Shown: piece by piece, positions 29,011 to 41,900 of the stretch
Layout of the letters: every line of letters starts with the position of its first letter
How positions within the stretch are numbered: position 1 is the first letter of the stretch
Origin: Zymoseptoria tritici IPO323
Taxonomy: Eukaryota; Ascomycota; Dothideomycetes; Mycosphaerellales; Mycosphaerellaceae
DNA length: 64,000 nt
Reading direction: 5' to 3'
NCBI RefSeq assembly: GCF_000219625.1
Contig: NC_018212.1
Span: 1 to 64,000, forward strand
Position numbers and translations under genes: made by a program
The notes under the pieces: model-generated
The model's input: the letters and a program-made list of their open reading frames with translations, nothing else
The model's database searches: none
Told to the model about the DNA's origin: nothing

Positions 29011-30516
29011 ATGATCACAACACTTGCCGGCAGCTGTCTACTGCTGCTTTCCCACCCAACACTTTCACTGGCCGCGAACCTCGGCCGATGGGGACCTACC
29101 ATTGGGTTCCCGCTTGTTCCAGTCGCAGGCGTGATTGAACCTTCCAGCGGCCAACTCCTCGTCTGGTCCGCATACAAGAACGACAGATTTCTGATCAACG
29201 CCGAGAACGTCACTCAGACAGCAATCTACAATCCGGACGACGGCTCCGTCAAACAACTTCCAGAATACGTCGGCCACGACATGTTCTGTCCGGGGATCAG
29301 CAACGACTTTGACGGCAACACACTGGTCACTGGTGGCGACACCTCCTCCGCTGCGAGTCTTCTCCAAGGAAATAGCGGGACGTGGGCTGCGAAACCTCCG
29401 ATGAACCTGGGACGTGGATACCAGTCTTCGGCCACGCTTTCCGACGGTCGCATCTTCACGATCGGCGGATCCTGGAGTGGCGGATTTGGTGGAAAAGACG
29501 GCGAGATCTGGGATGGAACGAAATGGACTTTGATGAGGGGTTGTTCGGTTCAGCCCATGTTGACAAACGACAAGCAGTCAGTCTACAGAAACGACAATCA
29601 TGCGTGGCTTTTCGCTTGGTCTGGAGGGACTGTGTTGCAGGCGGGTCCGAGCCGGAACATGAACTGGTACACTATGCGAGGTTCTGGTACAGTGGGAAGC
29701 GCTGGCACAAGAGGTAACGACGGCGATGCGATGTGCGGCGCTGCGGTGATGTACGATGCGGTCGCTGGAAAGATTCTGGCCGTGGGCGGCTCTCCCGACT
29801 ATCAGGACAGTGCGGCAACTACGAACGCCCACGTATTGACCATTGGCTCTGTCGGCGGTACTGTGGACGTCAAGCAAGTCGGCTCAATGGCCACACCACG
29901 GATCTTCGCCAACAGCGTCGTCCTTCCCGACGGAACCGTCTTCGTCGTCGGCGGTCAAGGCGTCGGAAAGCCCTTTTCCGACGACAACTCAGCCATGTCG
30001 CCCGAACTCTGGGATCCAGCGACCGAGAAGTTCATAACTCTACCCATAGGTCCAACTCCCCGAAACTACCATTCCATCGGCCTCCTCATGCGGGACGGAA
30101 CAATCTTCAGCGGCGGAGGCGGTCTATGCGGCGACTGCGGAAGCGCCAACCACTTCGACGGCCAAATCTTCAGTCCCGCCTATCTCTTCGAAGCAGACGG
30201 CACCACACCCGCAACACGTCCACAAATCGCTCACCTCGACTCGACGACGATCCAAGTCGGCAGCACCATCACCGTCACACTGGCGTCCGGTACAAATCGC
30301 GCAGCGACCTTCTCCCTGGTACGGCTGGGTTCGACCACGCACACGGTGAACACGGACCAGCGTCGAGTTCCACTGCAAGCGTCAGCCACGGATGCGGACA
30401 CCTACTCGATGACCCTCCCCAGCGACCCGGGCGTGTTGCTCCCGGGATACTGGTATCTATTCGCCTTGTCGAACGGCGTACCGAGTATCGCTACGATTGT
30501 AAAGGTGACGCTTTAG
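29011..30516 (+). CDS. Secreted galactose oxidase-like copper radical oxidase (AA5_2 type)
   Basis: Intronless, 501 aa, with a signal peptide (about residues 1-21). A seven-bladed kelch propeller and the C-terminal DUF1929-type domain are present. All active-site residues known from galactose oxidase can be placed: the Cys of the Tyr-Cys cofactor (Cys93, FCPGIS), its Tyr (Tyr137, RGYQSS), the stacking Trp (Trp155, GGSWSGG), the axial Tyr and His (Tyr353-His354, PRNYHS) and the last His (His444, THTVNTDQRR). This full set, with Trp155, points to galactose or alcohol oxidase activity rather than glyoxal oxidase. The N-terminal carbohydrate-binding domain of classical galactose oxidase is missing. 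It oxidises primary alcohols and makes hydrogen peroxide outside the cell. Confidence 0.92.
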   Translation: MITTLAGSCLLLLSHPTLSLAANLGRWGPTIGFPLVPVAGVIEPSSGQLLVWSAYKNDRFLINAENVTQTAIYNPDDGSVKQLPEYVGHDMFCPGISNDFDGNTLVTGGDTSSAASLLQGNSGTWAAKPPMNLGRGYQSSATLSDGRIFTIGGSWSGGFGGKDGEIWDGTKWTLMRGCSVQPMLTNDKQSVYRNDNHAWLFAWSGGTVLQAGPSRNMNWYTMRGSGTVGSAGTRGNDGDAMCGAAVMYDAVAGKILAVGGSPDYQDSAATTNAHVLTIGSVGGTVDVKQVGSMATPRIFANSVVLPDGTVFVVGGQGVGKPFSDDNSAMSPELWDPATEKFITLPIGPTPRNYHSIGLLMRDGTIFSGGGGLCGDCGSANHFDGQIFSPAYLFEADGTTPATRPQIAHLDSTTIQVGSTITVTLASGTNRAATFSLVRLGSTTHTVNTDQRRVPLQASATDADTYSMTLPSDPGVLLPGYWYLFALSNGVPSIATIVKVTL

Positions 30517-31240
30517 AGGAGGGACGGGAGTCGATTCGGTTGAACGTTGTTTTTTGGCGCATTGGATATACAGCTAGAAGTATTTCTTTTTTTTTTATGA
30601 ATGAATGGAACGAATCTGTCACGTCTTTCTTGCCATTCCATTCCATTACGAGGATTCATTCTTGCAAATGAACATGCTATGACCCGAACTTCACCGAGGA
30701 GATTACCGAACCGCAGCTGGATCCAGGTCGCAATGATCCATTCATTGCCTTGATTGCAGTAGTAATCAGGCTTCTGACCACGGATCTCGCAAGCACATAC
30801 GACCGATCACTCTCCTCAGGTCAGACGCGACTCGTGTCTTCACGGGAAGCTGACACCCTGCCTGCTCCAAGACCTTTTCTCGATCATCCGTCTCGTGTAG
30901 TTCTACCGGGCTGTGTTTATAGGCGAGAGGGAGGGAGAGGGAGAAGGCCTGCGCAAAAGTTGGGTATCAAACTGAATTTCATACCCCTTCCCAAAAACGC
31001 CATGCACCACCGTTCTATATCTATGAAGCAGAACAAGGAAAAGGACAAGGGGGTGTATCCGCTCCATCCAACATCTTCCTACAACTTCCACACTCTCCTC
31101 ACAATCGAATAAGACAAAAACCGCCATGCCTGGACGGTCATTCTATACACAGACACTGGTGTTAATCGCACATTATTGAACCCTCTATCACATGCTAATC
31201 CCATCCATCCATCTATCCCTAATTATTCAGCCAATCAGCA
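30517..31240. other. Convergent intergenic region
   Basis: About 720 bp between convergent genes, with a run of T (about 30588-30597) after the oxidase. Only 3' flanks seen. Confidence 0.4.
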
Positions 31241-34119
31241 TTACTTCCCCACCAAATCCTTCCCCTTCCCAACAACCTTAGCATTCTCCTCCTCCATCAT
31301 CTTCAACGCCTCAGCCGTCAACGGCACCCCACCACCTCCTACAACTCCCACACCACCTTCACCACCCCCCTCCGCACCCCCAACAGTCGTAGGACTATCC
31401 AACCCCACCTCGTCCAACAACTCCGGCCCAAACTGAATCGCGCCGGGACTGATGGCCACAGGAGGACTCTCCGCTCCCGCATCTTCATCCAATCCAGGCA
31501 CCACATCCTCAAACCCATCCTCATCCTCCTCCTCCTCTTCTTCATCTTCATTCTCCTCCACCACCCCCGGCATCCCACTAATCTCCGTACTCCCCCTTCC
31601 CTTGCCACTCACCTCTCTCTCCCTCCTCACTCCCCTTCCGAATCCAGCCGGACTTCCTCCTCCTCCCGTCCCAACAGCCAGTCCTCCACTCGGACCTTTG
31701 AAGACGTGGCGTTTTCGACGGGCGAAAATCGGTAAACCAGGTGACACAGGAGGCAGACCAGATCCGGAATGGGATTGGGAGAAGGGAAAGCCAGGAGGCG
31801 AGGTAGCCGTAGCGGAGATGGGGTTTGCGGAGGAAGTGCGAATGTCGGCGGGTGGAGGACGGCGGGAGAAGCGTAGGCCGTTGGGGAAAGGGGAGGTAGA
31901 AGAGGAGTTGCTGGGGAGCATTTTGACGGATGAATGGGGGGAGCGGGCCATTCGGGAGCCAGAGGCGGAAGAGAGGCCGGATGGAGATGCGAGGGAGGCG
32001 GAGGCGGAGGAGGTGGAGGAGGTTTTAGAGTGGGTTGGTTGACCGTGGTAAGCTGATCGGATAGAGGAGACAGAGGAGGAGGTAGATTTCCTGCCGATTA
32101 ATCCGGAGCGGCGGTAGGAGGAGTGTGGAGTGAGGGTGTGCGGCGAGAGGGAGGTGCGTTTAGAATTACGGATGGAGGGCGCGGTGGAGCCTGCTGAGGA
32201 TGCGGTGTTGATGCGGGGACGGGCTCCGACGGGGACACGCGAGACTGTCATTTCGGTGGGGCGGCCGACGGAGGATCGTCGACTCTTGGGTGTGGCTGGG
32301 ATCTGATGAGTAGAGAGACGTCTCATGTTGCGGAGGTCGCCGGTTTCGAGGATGAGACGGCGAGAATTGTTGGCGTGCTTGGTCAAGGCTTTGATGTTGG
32401 AAGTGTTCTTTTCGGGCTGTGCGGGCGACTTGTTGCGCTTGAGAGTGCCTTCCTTGAAGAAATGCTTGACCCATGCCAGGTGTTTCTCAAGCGGAGGTGG
32501 ATAGAACTTGGGCCGTTTCCTTTGCGGCGGAGGAACATACGACGGACTGAGAAGATCGGGGTTCGTGACCACATTCGACAGCTTGCTCTGACTGCCCCTG
32601 GAGGATCCTCGCGGTGGCGGTCGAATCACGGTCAATGTATCCTTCGGCGGCGGTGGCGGGCGACTCCTGGACGTGCTCGATGGCCGACTGGTAGTCCGAG
32701 AAGTCATCGCCCGCTCTCCATCCGGGGTGGCAGATTTTGTCTCAACGACCTTGGGAAGATCAGGTACCTGAGCGACATTTGCATTCGCTCGCTCCAGGCG
32801 TCTCCCTCTCGAACGTGGCGACATTTCAAGAAAGTTCTCTTCTCCTTCGTGGATCTCTCCCAAGTTCGCCAACAGCCTGCCGCTAGCAGCACTCAATCTT
32901 CGTATCGACTTGGACTCGGCCTCTCGCTCCTTTCGTCTTCGCTCTCTCCTTCGATCTTTGCGCTGTTCCTTTTCCAACAGCAATGACCACCATCCCGCGA
33001 GCGAGTCGCATCGTTGAGAGAGCACATTCTCAATAACAGTGTCAATGTTGACGCCAGCGCTCTTCATCCGTTGTAGAACGTCCTTCTCCAGCTGTGTCGT
33101 GAAAGGTGGAGGTTGCTGCAGCTTCAAGATCTCCTGCTGCTGCGGTGCGTGGTCGTAGAGGAATGGGTCCCGCAAGATATCTCCAAGTGAAGGTCTCAAC
33201 AGAGGCCGCTTCGAAAGCAACTTCTTGATCAAGTCCTTCGCCTGTTCAGGCATGTGGTCCGGATATTTCGGTTCCTCCTTCAGAATCTTGTTCTTCGTAT
33301 CCGACTCGTCATCCTCATCATACGGCAGCTCCCCACACAGCAGTGCGTAAAGTATAATCCCCAAACTCCACACGTCCACCTTTTCTCCCGCATACTTCTC
33401 CCCCTTGAGCATCTCCGGCGCACTGTAGCAGACCGTCCCACACCAAGTCTGCAAATAACTCGTCGAGCCTTTATATTCCCTCGTGAAGCCAAAGTCCACC
33501 AACTTCACATTCTCATTCTTATCCAGCAGAATATTCTCCAGCTTCAAATCCCGATGCACACACCCTTTCGCATGAACATAATTCACCGCGCCAACAAGTT
33601 GCGTAAAGACCTTTTGCGCCTTGCCGACTTCCATGCGCCCATTCTTGTGAATGTGGTTATACAGCTCATCTCCCGGACAATACTCCAACACCAGCCAAAC
33701 CAGCGTCTCCGTCACGATGACCTCGTGCAATCTCGCGATGTGTGGGTGTGAGAATTGTCGATGGTGGTGAATCTCCCTCGCCAAGTTGGCATCGTCCTTT
33801 TTCGCGCTCTTCAACACCACTTTCGAGCCATTGGTGAGCTTGTGGGAGGCCAGGTAGACCTTGCCAAAGCTTCCCTTTCCGATGAGGCGTCCGAGGGCAT
33901 AGTTTCCAACGGTGTGGAACTCGGGAGAGGAGAATTCGCTGAGGAGGGATTGGTAGGAGTTGGCTAGCTGTGGTTGGGAGGAGACATTGTCAGCTGAGTT
34001 CGAGGTAGAGGCATGCCGTTGGGGGCATAGGCATGTCGTTGGAGGAGTGAGGCAAGGCAGTCATCACATACCTTATTCCGGTGTTCCTGCAACTCGGCAC
34101 TGGTCCCGGCCGGCGGCAT
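31241..34119 (-). CDS. Serine/threonine protein kinase, CAMK-like, with long disordered tail
   Basis: Two exons, 34119-34072 (48 nt) and 33967-31241, 924 aa; the 104-bp intron has GTATGT and CACAG. Exon 1 encodes only 16 residues (MPPAGTSAELQEHRNK). The kinase domain starts at residue 38: glycine loop GKGSFGKV (46-53), Lys69, catalytic HRDLKLEN (Asp156), DFG (174-176), SAPEML, and DVWSLGIILYALLCGELPY. After it comes a basic helix starting LAGWWSLLLEKEQRKDRRRE, then about 550 disordered residues rich in Ser and Pro and an acidic Glu run. The build recalls fungal Kin4/Snf1-related kinases of the CAMK group, but the exact orthologue is not clear. Divergent from the MFS gene at 36172. Confidence 0.92.
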
Positions 34120-36171
34120 CTATGTGAGCTGTCGAGAAGCCGAGGGTGATTCATGCGGATGGAGAGGTGCCTGATCACGAGGAGGTTCGGTCGTTCGGGC
34201 GGAGGTCAGAGATTCGTCGTGGAAGACAGCGGATCGTGGCGCATGCGTTGGCGAGCGTGGAGGAACATGTGTTGGTCGTGGACGCGCGGTGGACTTATCG
34301 GTCGAGGGTCGGGGAACAGAGCGGAAGCTGTCGAGGTCGCGAATATCTCAGCCGGTGAGATCTGATGTCGTCAAGTGCCAAAGGAGTGTCTGGAGGTCGG
34401 CGGGCAATGATAGCTCTACAGCTTGCTTTGCTTGCTTGCTGCTGGAGTTGGACATGGACGAGGTACATTGAGGAGTACCTAACATTGCGCCTTGACTCGG
34501 AGTGGAGGCCGTAAGATTGCACGACGGCGATTGGACGGTCGAGCTTCGGGGGCTGGAATTTAATGCTTCTCGCCGTTGGAATCATCCCACGAGAACCTAA
34601 GGCTTCCATTCCCCTTTCAGGTTATCGCAGAACTGACAGACGGATTGAGGGACGGTGTGATCAGCGCAGAAGGCAATGTCCACATGGCAGCATGCGGCCG
34701 ACATTGATATTCTGGCGAATTGGTCAACGGTACTTTGTCCATCTCCCCGGTGGCATGTCGGACATGGTCAAAAACGTGGGCACGTACGACGACGCTCGAG
34801 TCACAAGGAGATGAGAGTATTGGCAAAGGCTATACGTCTTCCGTATGTCGATTCACGACGAGAGCAGCATGGTCAGGCAACCCAGCATACCTTAAGACCT
34901 CACGCAAATTCAAACCCCGACTTCACCCTTCGACTCTGGCCTCGTGCCTCGTTCGGGACCATAGCTGAGATGGCCGAGACGGCAGAAGGATGACTTCAAT
35001 CGTGAGAAGTCGGGAAGGCATGGTCGGTTTGTGGTGGACCGGCGAGGGATGCGGACGAATTCGGCGGACGGAGTGACAATCATGCGCAAGGTTGACTCAT
35101 GAAGGATCATGGCGTTGGTTCTCATCCGGACATAGGCGACCGACATGAGTCTGTCATACTGTACACTGATGAGGTATGTACATGGGAGGTCGCATTTCAT
35201 CCGAACAGGCGAATAGTGGCCGTAGACAATGTTGTTGGAGGGAGATGACCCTTATTACAAGTCTCCAACCAAAGGTGGCATCCGATGTAGTTTGTCTCCG
35301 TCGGCGCAAATATCGGGCCGTGTGGAGTTCGGTGCCGACGAGATGTTCTTGTCGCCTTTGTCTCTTTGCGTAGCGTGATTCTTTACACATTCCACTTTGG
35401 GATGAGGGGAAAGAGAGAAGTAATGTGCCCGTAAAAGATGGACGACCTCATGGAAGCCTCGTCGTCTGTATTCTCATTATTGCCGGAATGCATGACTGCA
35501 TCACATAGACCTTGTCATCAACACGTGTGGTGACAGGGAGCGGAGCGGGACGAATCGAGAACATGATCCCTGATCCGTTCCCGTTCGATCTCGCTTATTA
35601 CGAGACGAGAAAAAGACAGCCACAGCCGCAAGGATTCGGACTTGACGACTTTTCGGTGGACAGGACAGATTCCGGACGGGGTAGGAATGCGAGGAGAGGG
35701 TAAGGTAGGTGAACACCTTATACTCCGTTTCTTTCCCATTCCTCTCCTCCATCATCACAGTCATCAGATCCGCACAACAATCATTCGGGTTCGGTTCCTT
35801 CCCGTCATACTCATTGCCATTGGAGCTGAAAGGTCGAATTGCTGCTGCCTTGGGTCTCGCTTCGCTTCTGTGATTCGACTTGTTCCGCCGTTGGATCTGG
35901 TGGAACGGAGATATTCGACCCCGGAATCCCCGAGTCCCGTCTGCTCGACAAACAGCCCGCCTTTGCATACAAGTAAGGTATCACCTCACTTCTCAGGTTT
36001 GTAGCATTCACCACTTCGACCAGGTCAGGTCAGGCCCACCCCCGTCAACCCTCCAACAACCATACCTGGTAGTTCTACCCATCCACCGACTTCGTCATCG
36101 ACGATACCGGCAGATCGCTCATACGAGCACGACTTCACCTCTCATCACCACCCCACACCGCCACCACAACC
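34120..36171. other. 2-kb intergenic region
   Basis: Several frames of 60-155 codons lie on both strands, but none has domain character, splice-site support or consistent composition. It is taken as a long divergent promoter region for the kinase and the transporter. A stretch rich in CACCACCAC precedes the transporter ATG. Confidence 0.4.
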
Positions 36172-38162
36172 ATGCGCTTCTTCAGCAAGAAGTCGCCGGC
36201 CGCGGTCGTCGACTCCACCGCACCCTCATCATCCCACCACTTGGACAGCGACGCCGAGCACTACAACGAAAAGCCCGAACCCGTCGAAGACATCACCACG
36301 CCCGTGCGAAACTCTTCCGAAGTCAACAATCCCGCCGAAGCCAAAGTCGAAGCCATCGAAAATGAAGCCTTGTCGAGACAATTCTCCAAGGACTACCCGA
36401 CTGGTCTGAAACTCACCCTCATCACTCTGGCATTATGTTTGTCCGTGTTGTGTATGGCGTTGGACAATACCATCATCAGCACGGCTATTCCGAGGATCAC
36501 GGATCAGTTTAATTCGTATGTTCGCATTGAAGCAGCCTGCTTGCTATGACTTACTAACATCCACCTCCTCCAGCATCGACGACGTAGGCTGGTACGGCTC
36601 CTCCTACCTCCTCACAACCTGCGCACTACAGCTCTTCTTCGGTCAGTCCTCTCAAGCTGCATGAGGCCTACGGCAAAGGTCAACCATCGCTCACACACTC
36701 TTTCACGTCAGGCAAACTCTACACCTTCTACTCCATCAAGACCATCTACCTCACCGCCCTCGTCATCTTCGAGATCGGCTCGGCGGTATGCGGTGCAGCG
36801 CCCAACTCGATCGCGCTCATCATCGGCCGTGCGATTGCCGGTGTCGGGTCCGCGGGTATTTTCTCGGGCGCCATTCTCATCGTCGCCAATACCGTTCCGC
36901 TCGAGAAACGTCCCATTTACACCGGGTTTATTGGTGGCATGTATGGTATTGCTAGTGTCGTTGGTCCTTTGATGGGTGGTGGTGAGTACAGTCCCAGCCT
37001 ACTCTTGCAGTAGCAATCCTACTGACACGAGTTTAGCATTCACCGACCACGTCTCATGGAGATGGTGAGTATTGTTCCAGTATTCTCTTGCAGCCTCGCC
37101 CTTACTAACATGACATGCAGGTGCTTCTACATCAACCTCCCTCTAGGCGCCATCACCATCGCCTTCATAGTCTTCTTCTACCACCCCACCAAATCCGCCG
37201 CCCAAACCATCGCCACAACCTGGCGCTCCAAACTCCAACAATTCGACATCTTCGGCACCCTCGTCTTCCTCCCCATGATCGTCTGCCTCCTCCTCGCCCT
37301 CCAATGGGGCGGCAGCAAATACCCCTGGTCGGACGGAAAAGTCATCGCCCTCTTCGTCGTCTTCGGCGTCCTCCTCCTCATCTTCGCCACCATCCAAGTC
37401 CTCAAAGCCGACCACGCCACCGTCCCACCCCGCCTCCTCCGCAACCGCACCGTCGCAGGAGCCTGCTGGTTCGTCCTCTGCCTCGGCGGCGCCTTTTTCA
37501 TCTTCATCTACTACCTCCCCCTCTGGTTCCAGGCCATCAAAGGCGCCGCTCCCACCAAATCCGGAATCATGAACATCCCCCTCGTCCTCGGCTTGGTCCT
37601 CATGTCCATCCTCTCCGGCGGGCTGATTACCGTAATCGGATACTACACGCCCTTTGTCATCGCCTCGTCAATCTTCATGGCCATTGGAGCGGGTATGCTG
37701 TCGACATTCACACCCGCCACCGGCTCCCCGAAATGGATCGGCTTCCAAGTCCTCTTCGGCATCGGCGTGGGACTGGGAATGCAACAACCTCTCATCGCCG
37801 TGCAGGCCGTTTTACCCGCTAAAGACGTCCCGATCGGCACGGCGATGATCATGTTCAGCCAAACCTTGGGAGGGGCGCTGTTCATCGCTGTCGCGCAGAA
37901 TGTCTTCTCCACGCAACTACTCAAAAACTTGCGATCGATCGTCCCCGATTTGGATCCGAGGATTGTGTTGGAAGCGGGCGCCACGACGTTGGTGAAGAGT
38001 GTACCCGGAGAGTCATTGATGGGGGTGAGGTTGGCGTACAATGATTCGATCATGTCTGCGTTTTTGGTGGCGACGGCGATGGCGACGATTAGTGTTCTGG
38101 GAGCGGTGGCGTTTGAGTGGAAGAGCGTCAAGGGGAAGAAGATTGAGATGGGGGGTGCGTGA
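36172..38162 (+). CDS. MFS efflux transporter, DHA2 (14-TM) type
   Basis: Five exons: 36172-36515, 36574-36641, 36712-36981, 37037-37064 (28 nt) and 37121-38162, 583 aa. Intron 1 has a textbook branch site TACTAAC, and the last intron has CTTACTAACAT. A hydrophilic N-terminus of about 70 residues is followed by about 14 hydrophobic segments. Motifs of drug:proton antiporters are seen: [17 protein letters not shown] in TM1 and [15 protein letters not shown] in TM5. After the central loop the second half starts [13 protein letters not shown]. Family members export toxins and drugs across the plasma membrane; the substrate is unknown. Confidence 0.93.
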
Positions 38163-38993
38163 GGGAGGAATGATCCAGGAGGAATGACCCATGAGGAAGA
38201 GGTGGAGGGGTTGGGTGAGCGTGGAGGTGGAGACTGTATGATGATACCCTTGTTTTGCTTTTTCTTTCTGCGACGATGGAGTATGAGCGGGAGGTTTGGA
38301 GTTTTGTCGGGACCTCGCATTGGCGCCGCGATACAGCGCGGGTCTAGAGGCCAGTCGAGGCTTTTACATATACGACAGACAGCGGCATAGACGGACAGGA
38401 CAGCAGAACAGACGACCTGCAGGACATATGCCGAAGAAGATAATGATGATAGAAGCAGGCTGTCACTGCCGATCATAGAGCAAAGACATGATACAAAGGA
38501 AAAGATCTTCTCTCTGCTTCACTCATCTACTACTTCCAACCATCCGTCGAGTGGCGGTCTACTTGCAGTTCTTTCTTGTCCTCGATCCGACTTGACACTG
38601 CACATATAACAGTCCATATGTGACGCGGCTGATTGCAGTCCAACTTTGATGGTGTGCATGTCACGACAAACAAAGGCCCTCGTCTCGAGATCGAAGTTTG
38701 TATCGCCAGCACAATCATGACACCCGACCAAAGCGCCGTCTTCTCAATCCATGACCTGGGGAGGGACTGAATCATCCTCGATCGATATATCTCAACGAAA
38801 AAGCTCATCAATTTTCATATCCAAGATAATTTCCTACCCTGACATGACTTCATCCCCAAGGCCGTCCAACCAACCCGCCGACAACGCCAACGACGTTGAC
38901 GATGTCCTCATCTCAACTCCCGCCTTCATGATGCCCTTACCTGCGCAACCCTTCCGCCTCTCATCCGTCGCCGGATCAACACGTCGCGCTCAT
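38163..38993. other. Convergent intergenic region
   Basis: About 830 bp between the transporter and pyruvate carboxylase stop codons. No supported gene. Confidence 0.4.
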
Positions 38994-41900
38994 CTACTTC
39001 GCAATCTTACACACCAAATCCCCCGAATCCACCGAATCCCCCTCCTTGACACTCATCGACTCGACTTTACCCGAGTGCGGAGCCGAAATGACCATTTCCT
39101 ATAACACACACGAAAAAAGTCAGCAAGCGATCCCAAAACCCATCCCCAAACACCACCCTCATTACTCAAGATCAGACTCACCATCTTCATCGCACTCAAA
39201 ATCGCAATCGGATCCCCCTTATTCACATCCGCCCCATCCTTCAACCTGATCTCCACCACCATTCCACTCATCGGCGCTCCGACCTGTGACGAATCCCCCG
39301 AATCGGCCTTTGGTCGCGAAACATTCTCCACCGAAGCATGACTATCCTGCACGGTGACCTGTCGCATCTCACCATTCGTCTCGAAGAAAACCTCCCTCTG
39401 CCCCGTCTGTTCCGAAAGCGGTCCGACAGCGAGTAACTTGAGGATGATGATTTTCCCCTTCTCCAGCTCCACGGAAAACTCCTCCCCGACCTCCGGTTTG
39501 TTGAGAAAGTACCGCGTCGGCAACACCGACAAGTCGCCGTACTTGGCCGTGAATTTCTTGTAGTCCTGGAACACTTTGGCGTACATGGTGTACGACGCGA
39601 CGTCCGTCTCGGAGCAGCCACCGTATTCTTCCTTGAGCTTCTCGCGGATTTCGTCAAAGTTGATGGGGGAGAGGTAGTGGCCGGGACGCTTGTCCATCTT
39701 GCGGCGGTCGCGGAGGGCGTCGGAGCGAAGAGGTTCAGGGAAGCCGCCGTAGGGTTGACCCATGAGACCTTCAAAGAATTCGAGGACGGAAGAGGGGAAG
39801 TCGAGTTCCTTGGCTTTTTCTCGGACTTCTTCGGGTGTGAGGTTGTTGGAGACCATGAATTGGGCGAGGTCGCCGACGACCTTGGAGGTGGGTGTGACCT
39901 TGACGATGTCGCCGAGGAGATCGTTGGCTTGCTCGTAGGCCTTCTTGGTCTGGGCCCACTGCGCGCCGAGACCTTGCTGAGAGGCCTGGAAGATGAGGTT
40001 GGTGAGTTGACCACCGGGGATCTCGTGCTCGTAGACCTCGGGATCGGGACCGGTGAGCCAAGCCTCGAAGGGAGAGTACGTCATGCGGACTTGAGCCCAG
40101 TAAGAGTCCAACGCGCGAAGGTGGTGAGAGTTGAGGCCAGCCTCGAAATCGCTGCCCTCGAGAGAGGCGACAAGAGCACCGATGCTGGGTTGGGAGGTCG
40201 TTCCGGAGAGACTGTCAGTGGCAGCATCGACGGCATCGGCACCAGCCTGGGCGCAAGCAACCATGGAAGCGACACCAGTTCCGGCGGAGTCGTGAGTGTG
40301 GACGTGGATTGGAATGTCCGGGTACTTCTCGCGGATGGAGCCGATCAAGAGTCTTGCGGCCTTGGGCTTGAGCACACCAGCCATGTCCTTGACACCGATG
40401 ATGTGTGCGCCCATCTTGACGATCTTGTCCACAACCTTCATGTAGTATTCCAGGTTGTATTTCTTCTCCGGGTTCAACATGTCACCTGCGTATGAAGTCA
40501 GCGGACCATCGTGCAGCATGGAACCAAAGCTCAAAACTTACCAGAGTAGCAAACAGTACCCTCGGCGACACCACCCGCTTTCAGCACAGCGGACACACCG
40601 ACCTCCAACTGGTCGGTATCGTTCAAGGCATCGAACACCCTGAAGATATCCATACCGTTCTTCTTGGCCTGCTCACAGAAGTGGTAGATGGCATTGTCCG
40701 GCAGACTGGAGTACGCAACACCGTTCGCACCACGCAACAGCATCTGGAAGGGAATATTCGGCACAGCTTTCCTCATCTTGCGGAGTCGCTCCCATGGGTC
40801 TTCATACAAGAATCGCATGGCAACGTCGAATGTCGCTCCACCCCAGCATTCCAGCGCCCAAGCATTGCTAAGAGCGTATGAGGTCTCCTTGGCGATGTTG
40901 AGAAGATCAATCGTACGCATGCGAGTTGCGAGGAGAGATTGGTGGGCATCACGCCAGGTTGTGTCCATGATGAGACAACCCTTGTTCTTGCGCATGGCTT
41001 TGGCGAATGCCTCTGGACCTTGCTCGACAATGATGTTGCGCCATCCCTTGGTGCAGGGAACAGAGGTATCGATCTCTTTCCCAGCATCGTCGTAGAGGGT
41101 GGGTATGATAGCCTCGCCCTTGAACTTGGACTCGCCGATTTGTCCAACAACTTGTGGGCCGTTGACGACGACCTCGCCGAGATAGCTGAGCAGCTTTTGC
41201 GCGCGATTCTGGCTGCCGATCAGCTTAAACAGCTCGGGTGTGTCGTCGATGAATGTGGTCCAGCACTTGGATTCGATGAAAGTTTCGTGGGTGAGGAGGG
41301 AAGCGAGGAAAGGAATGTTGGTCTTGAGGCCGCGGATTCGGAATTCGACCAAGGCGCGGAGCACCTTTCGGCGAGCGATCTCGTAGGTGGAACCCAAGCA
41401 GGTGCATTTTACCAACATGCTGTCGTAGTATGGCGTAATGACAGCTCCGGAGAATCCGTTGCCTGAGAGTTAGGGATAATCAGGTCAGCATTCTAGACGT
41501 GCCCGTGTACCCGAAGCGTTCGTATCACTCACCTCCGTCTAAACGTACACCATTACCGCCAGCCGATCGGTAGACCTCAATCTTGCCGGTGTCTGGCTTA
41601 AACTGCTCTGCAGGATCCTCAGTCGTGATACGGCACTGAATGGCAAATCCTCTGGTCGAAATGCGGTCCTGGGTCAGACCAAGCTGTTCCAAAGAAGCAC
41701 CAGCTGCGATTTGGATCTGCGCAGCCACAATATCGATACCCGTAATCTCCTCAGTAATGGTGTGCTCGACTTGAATACGCGGGTTGATCTCAATAAAGTA
41801 ATGGCGACCCTCCTGATCGACCAAGAACTCGGCAGTTCCAGCGTTGCGGTAGTTGGCGGACTTTGCGAGTCGTACGGCATCGTTGAGAATGGCGTCTCTC

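Noticed and set aside
18946..30516. Secondary-metabolite gene cluster
   Set aside because: No polyketide synthase, peptide synthetase, terpene synthase or cluster regulator in the window, and conserved genes lie in between.
35501..35968. 155-codon minus-strand frame
   Set aside because: No domain, no splice support, and overlapping frames on other strands of similar length; typical of chance in GC-rich DNA.
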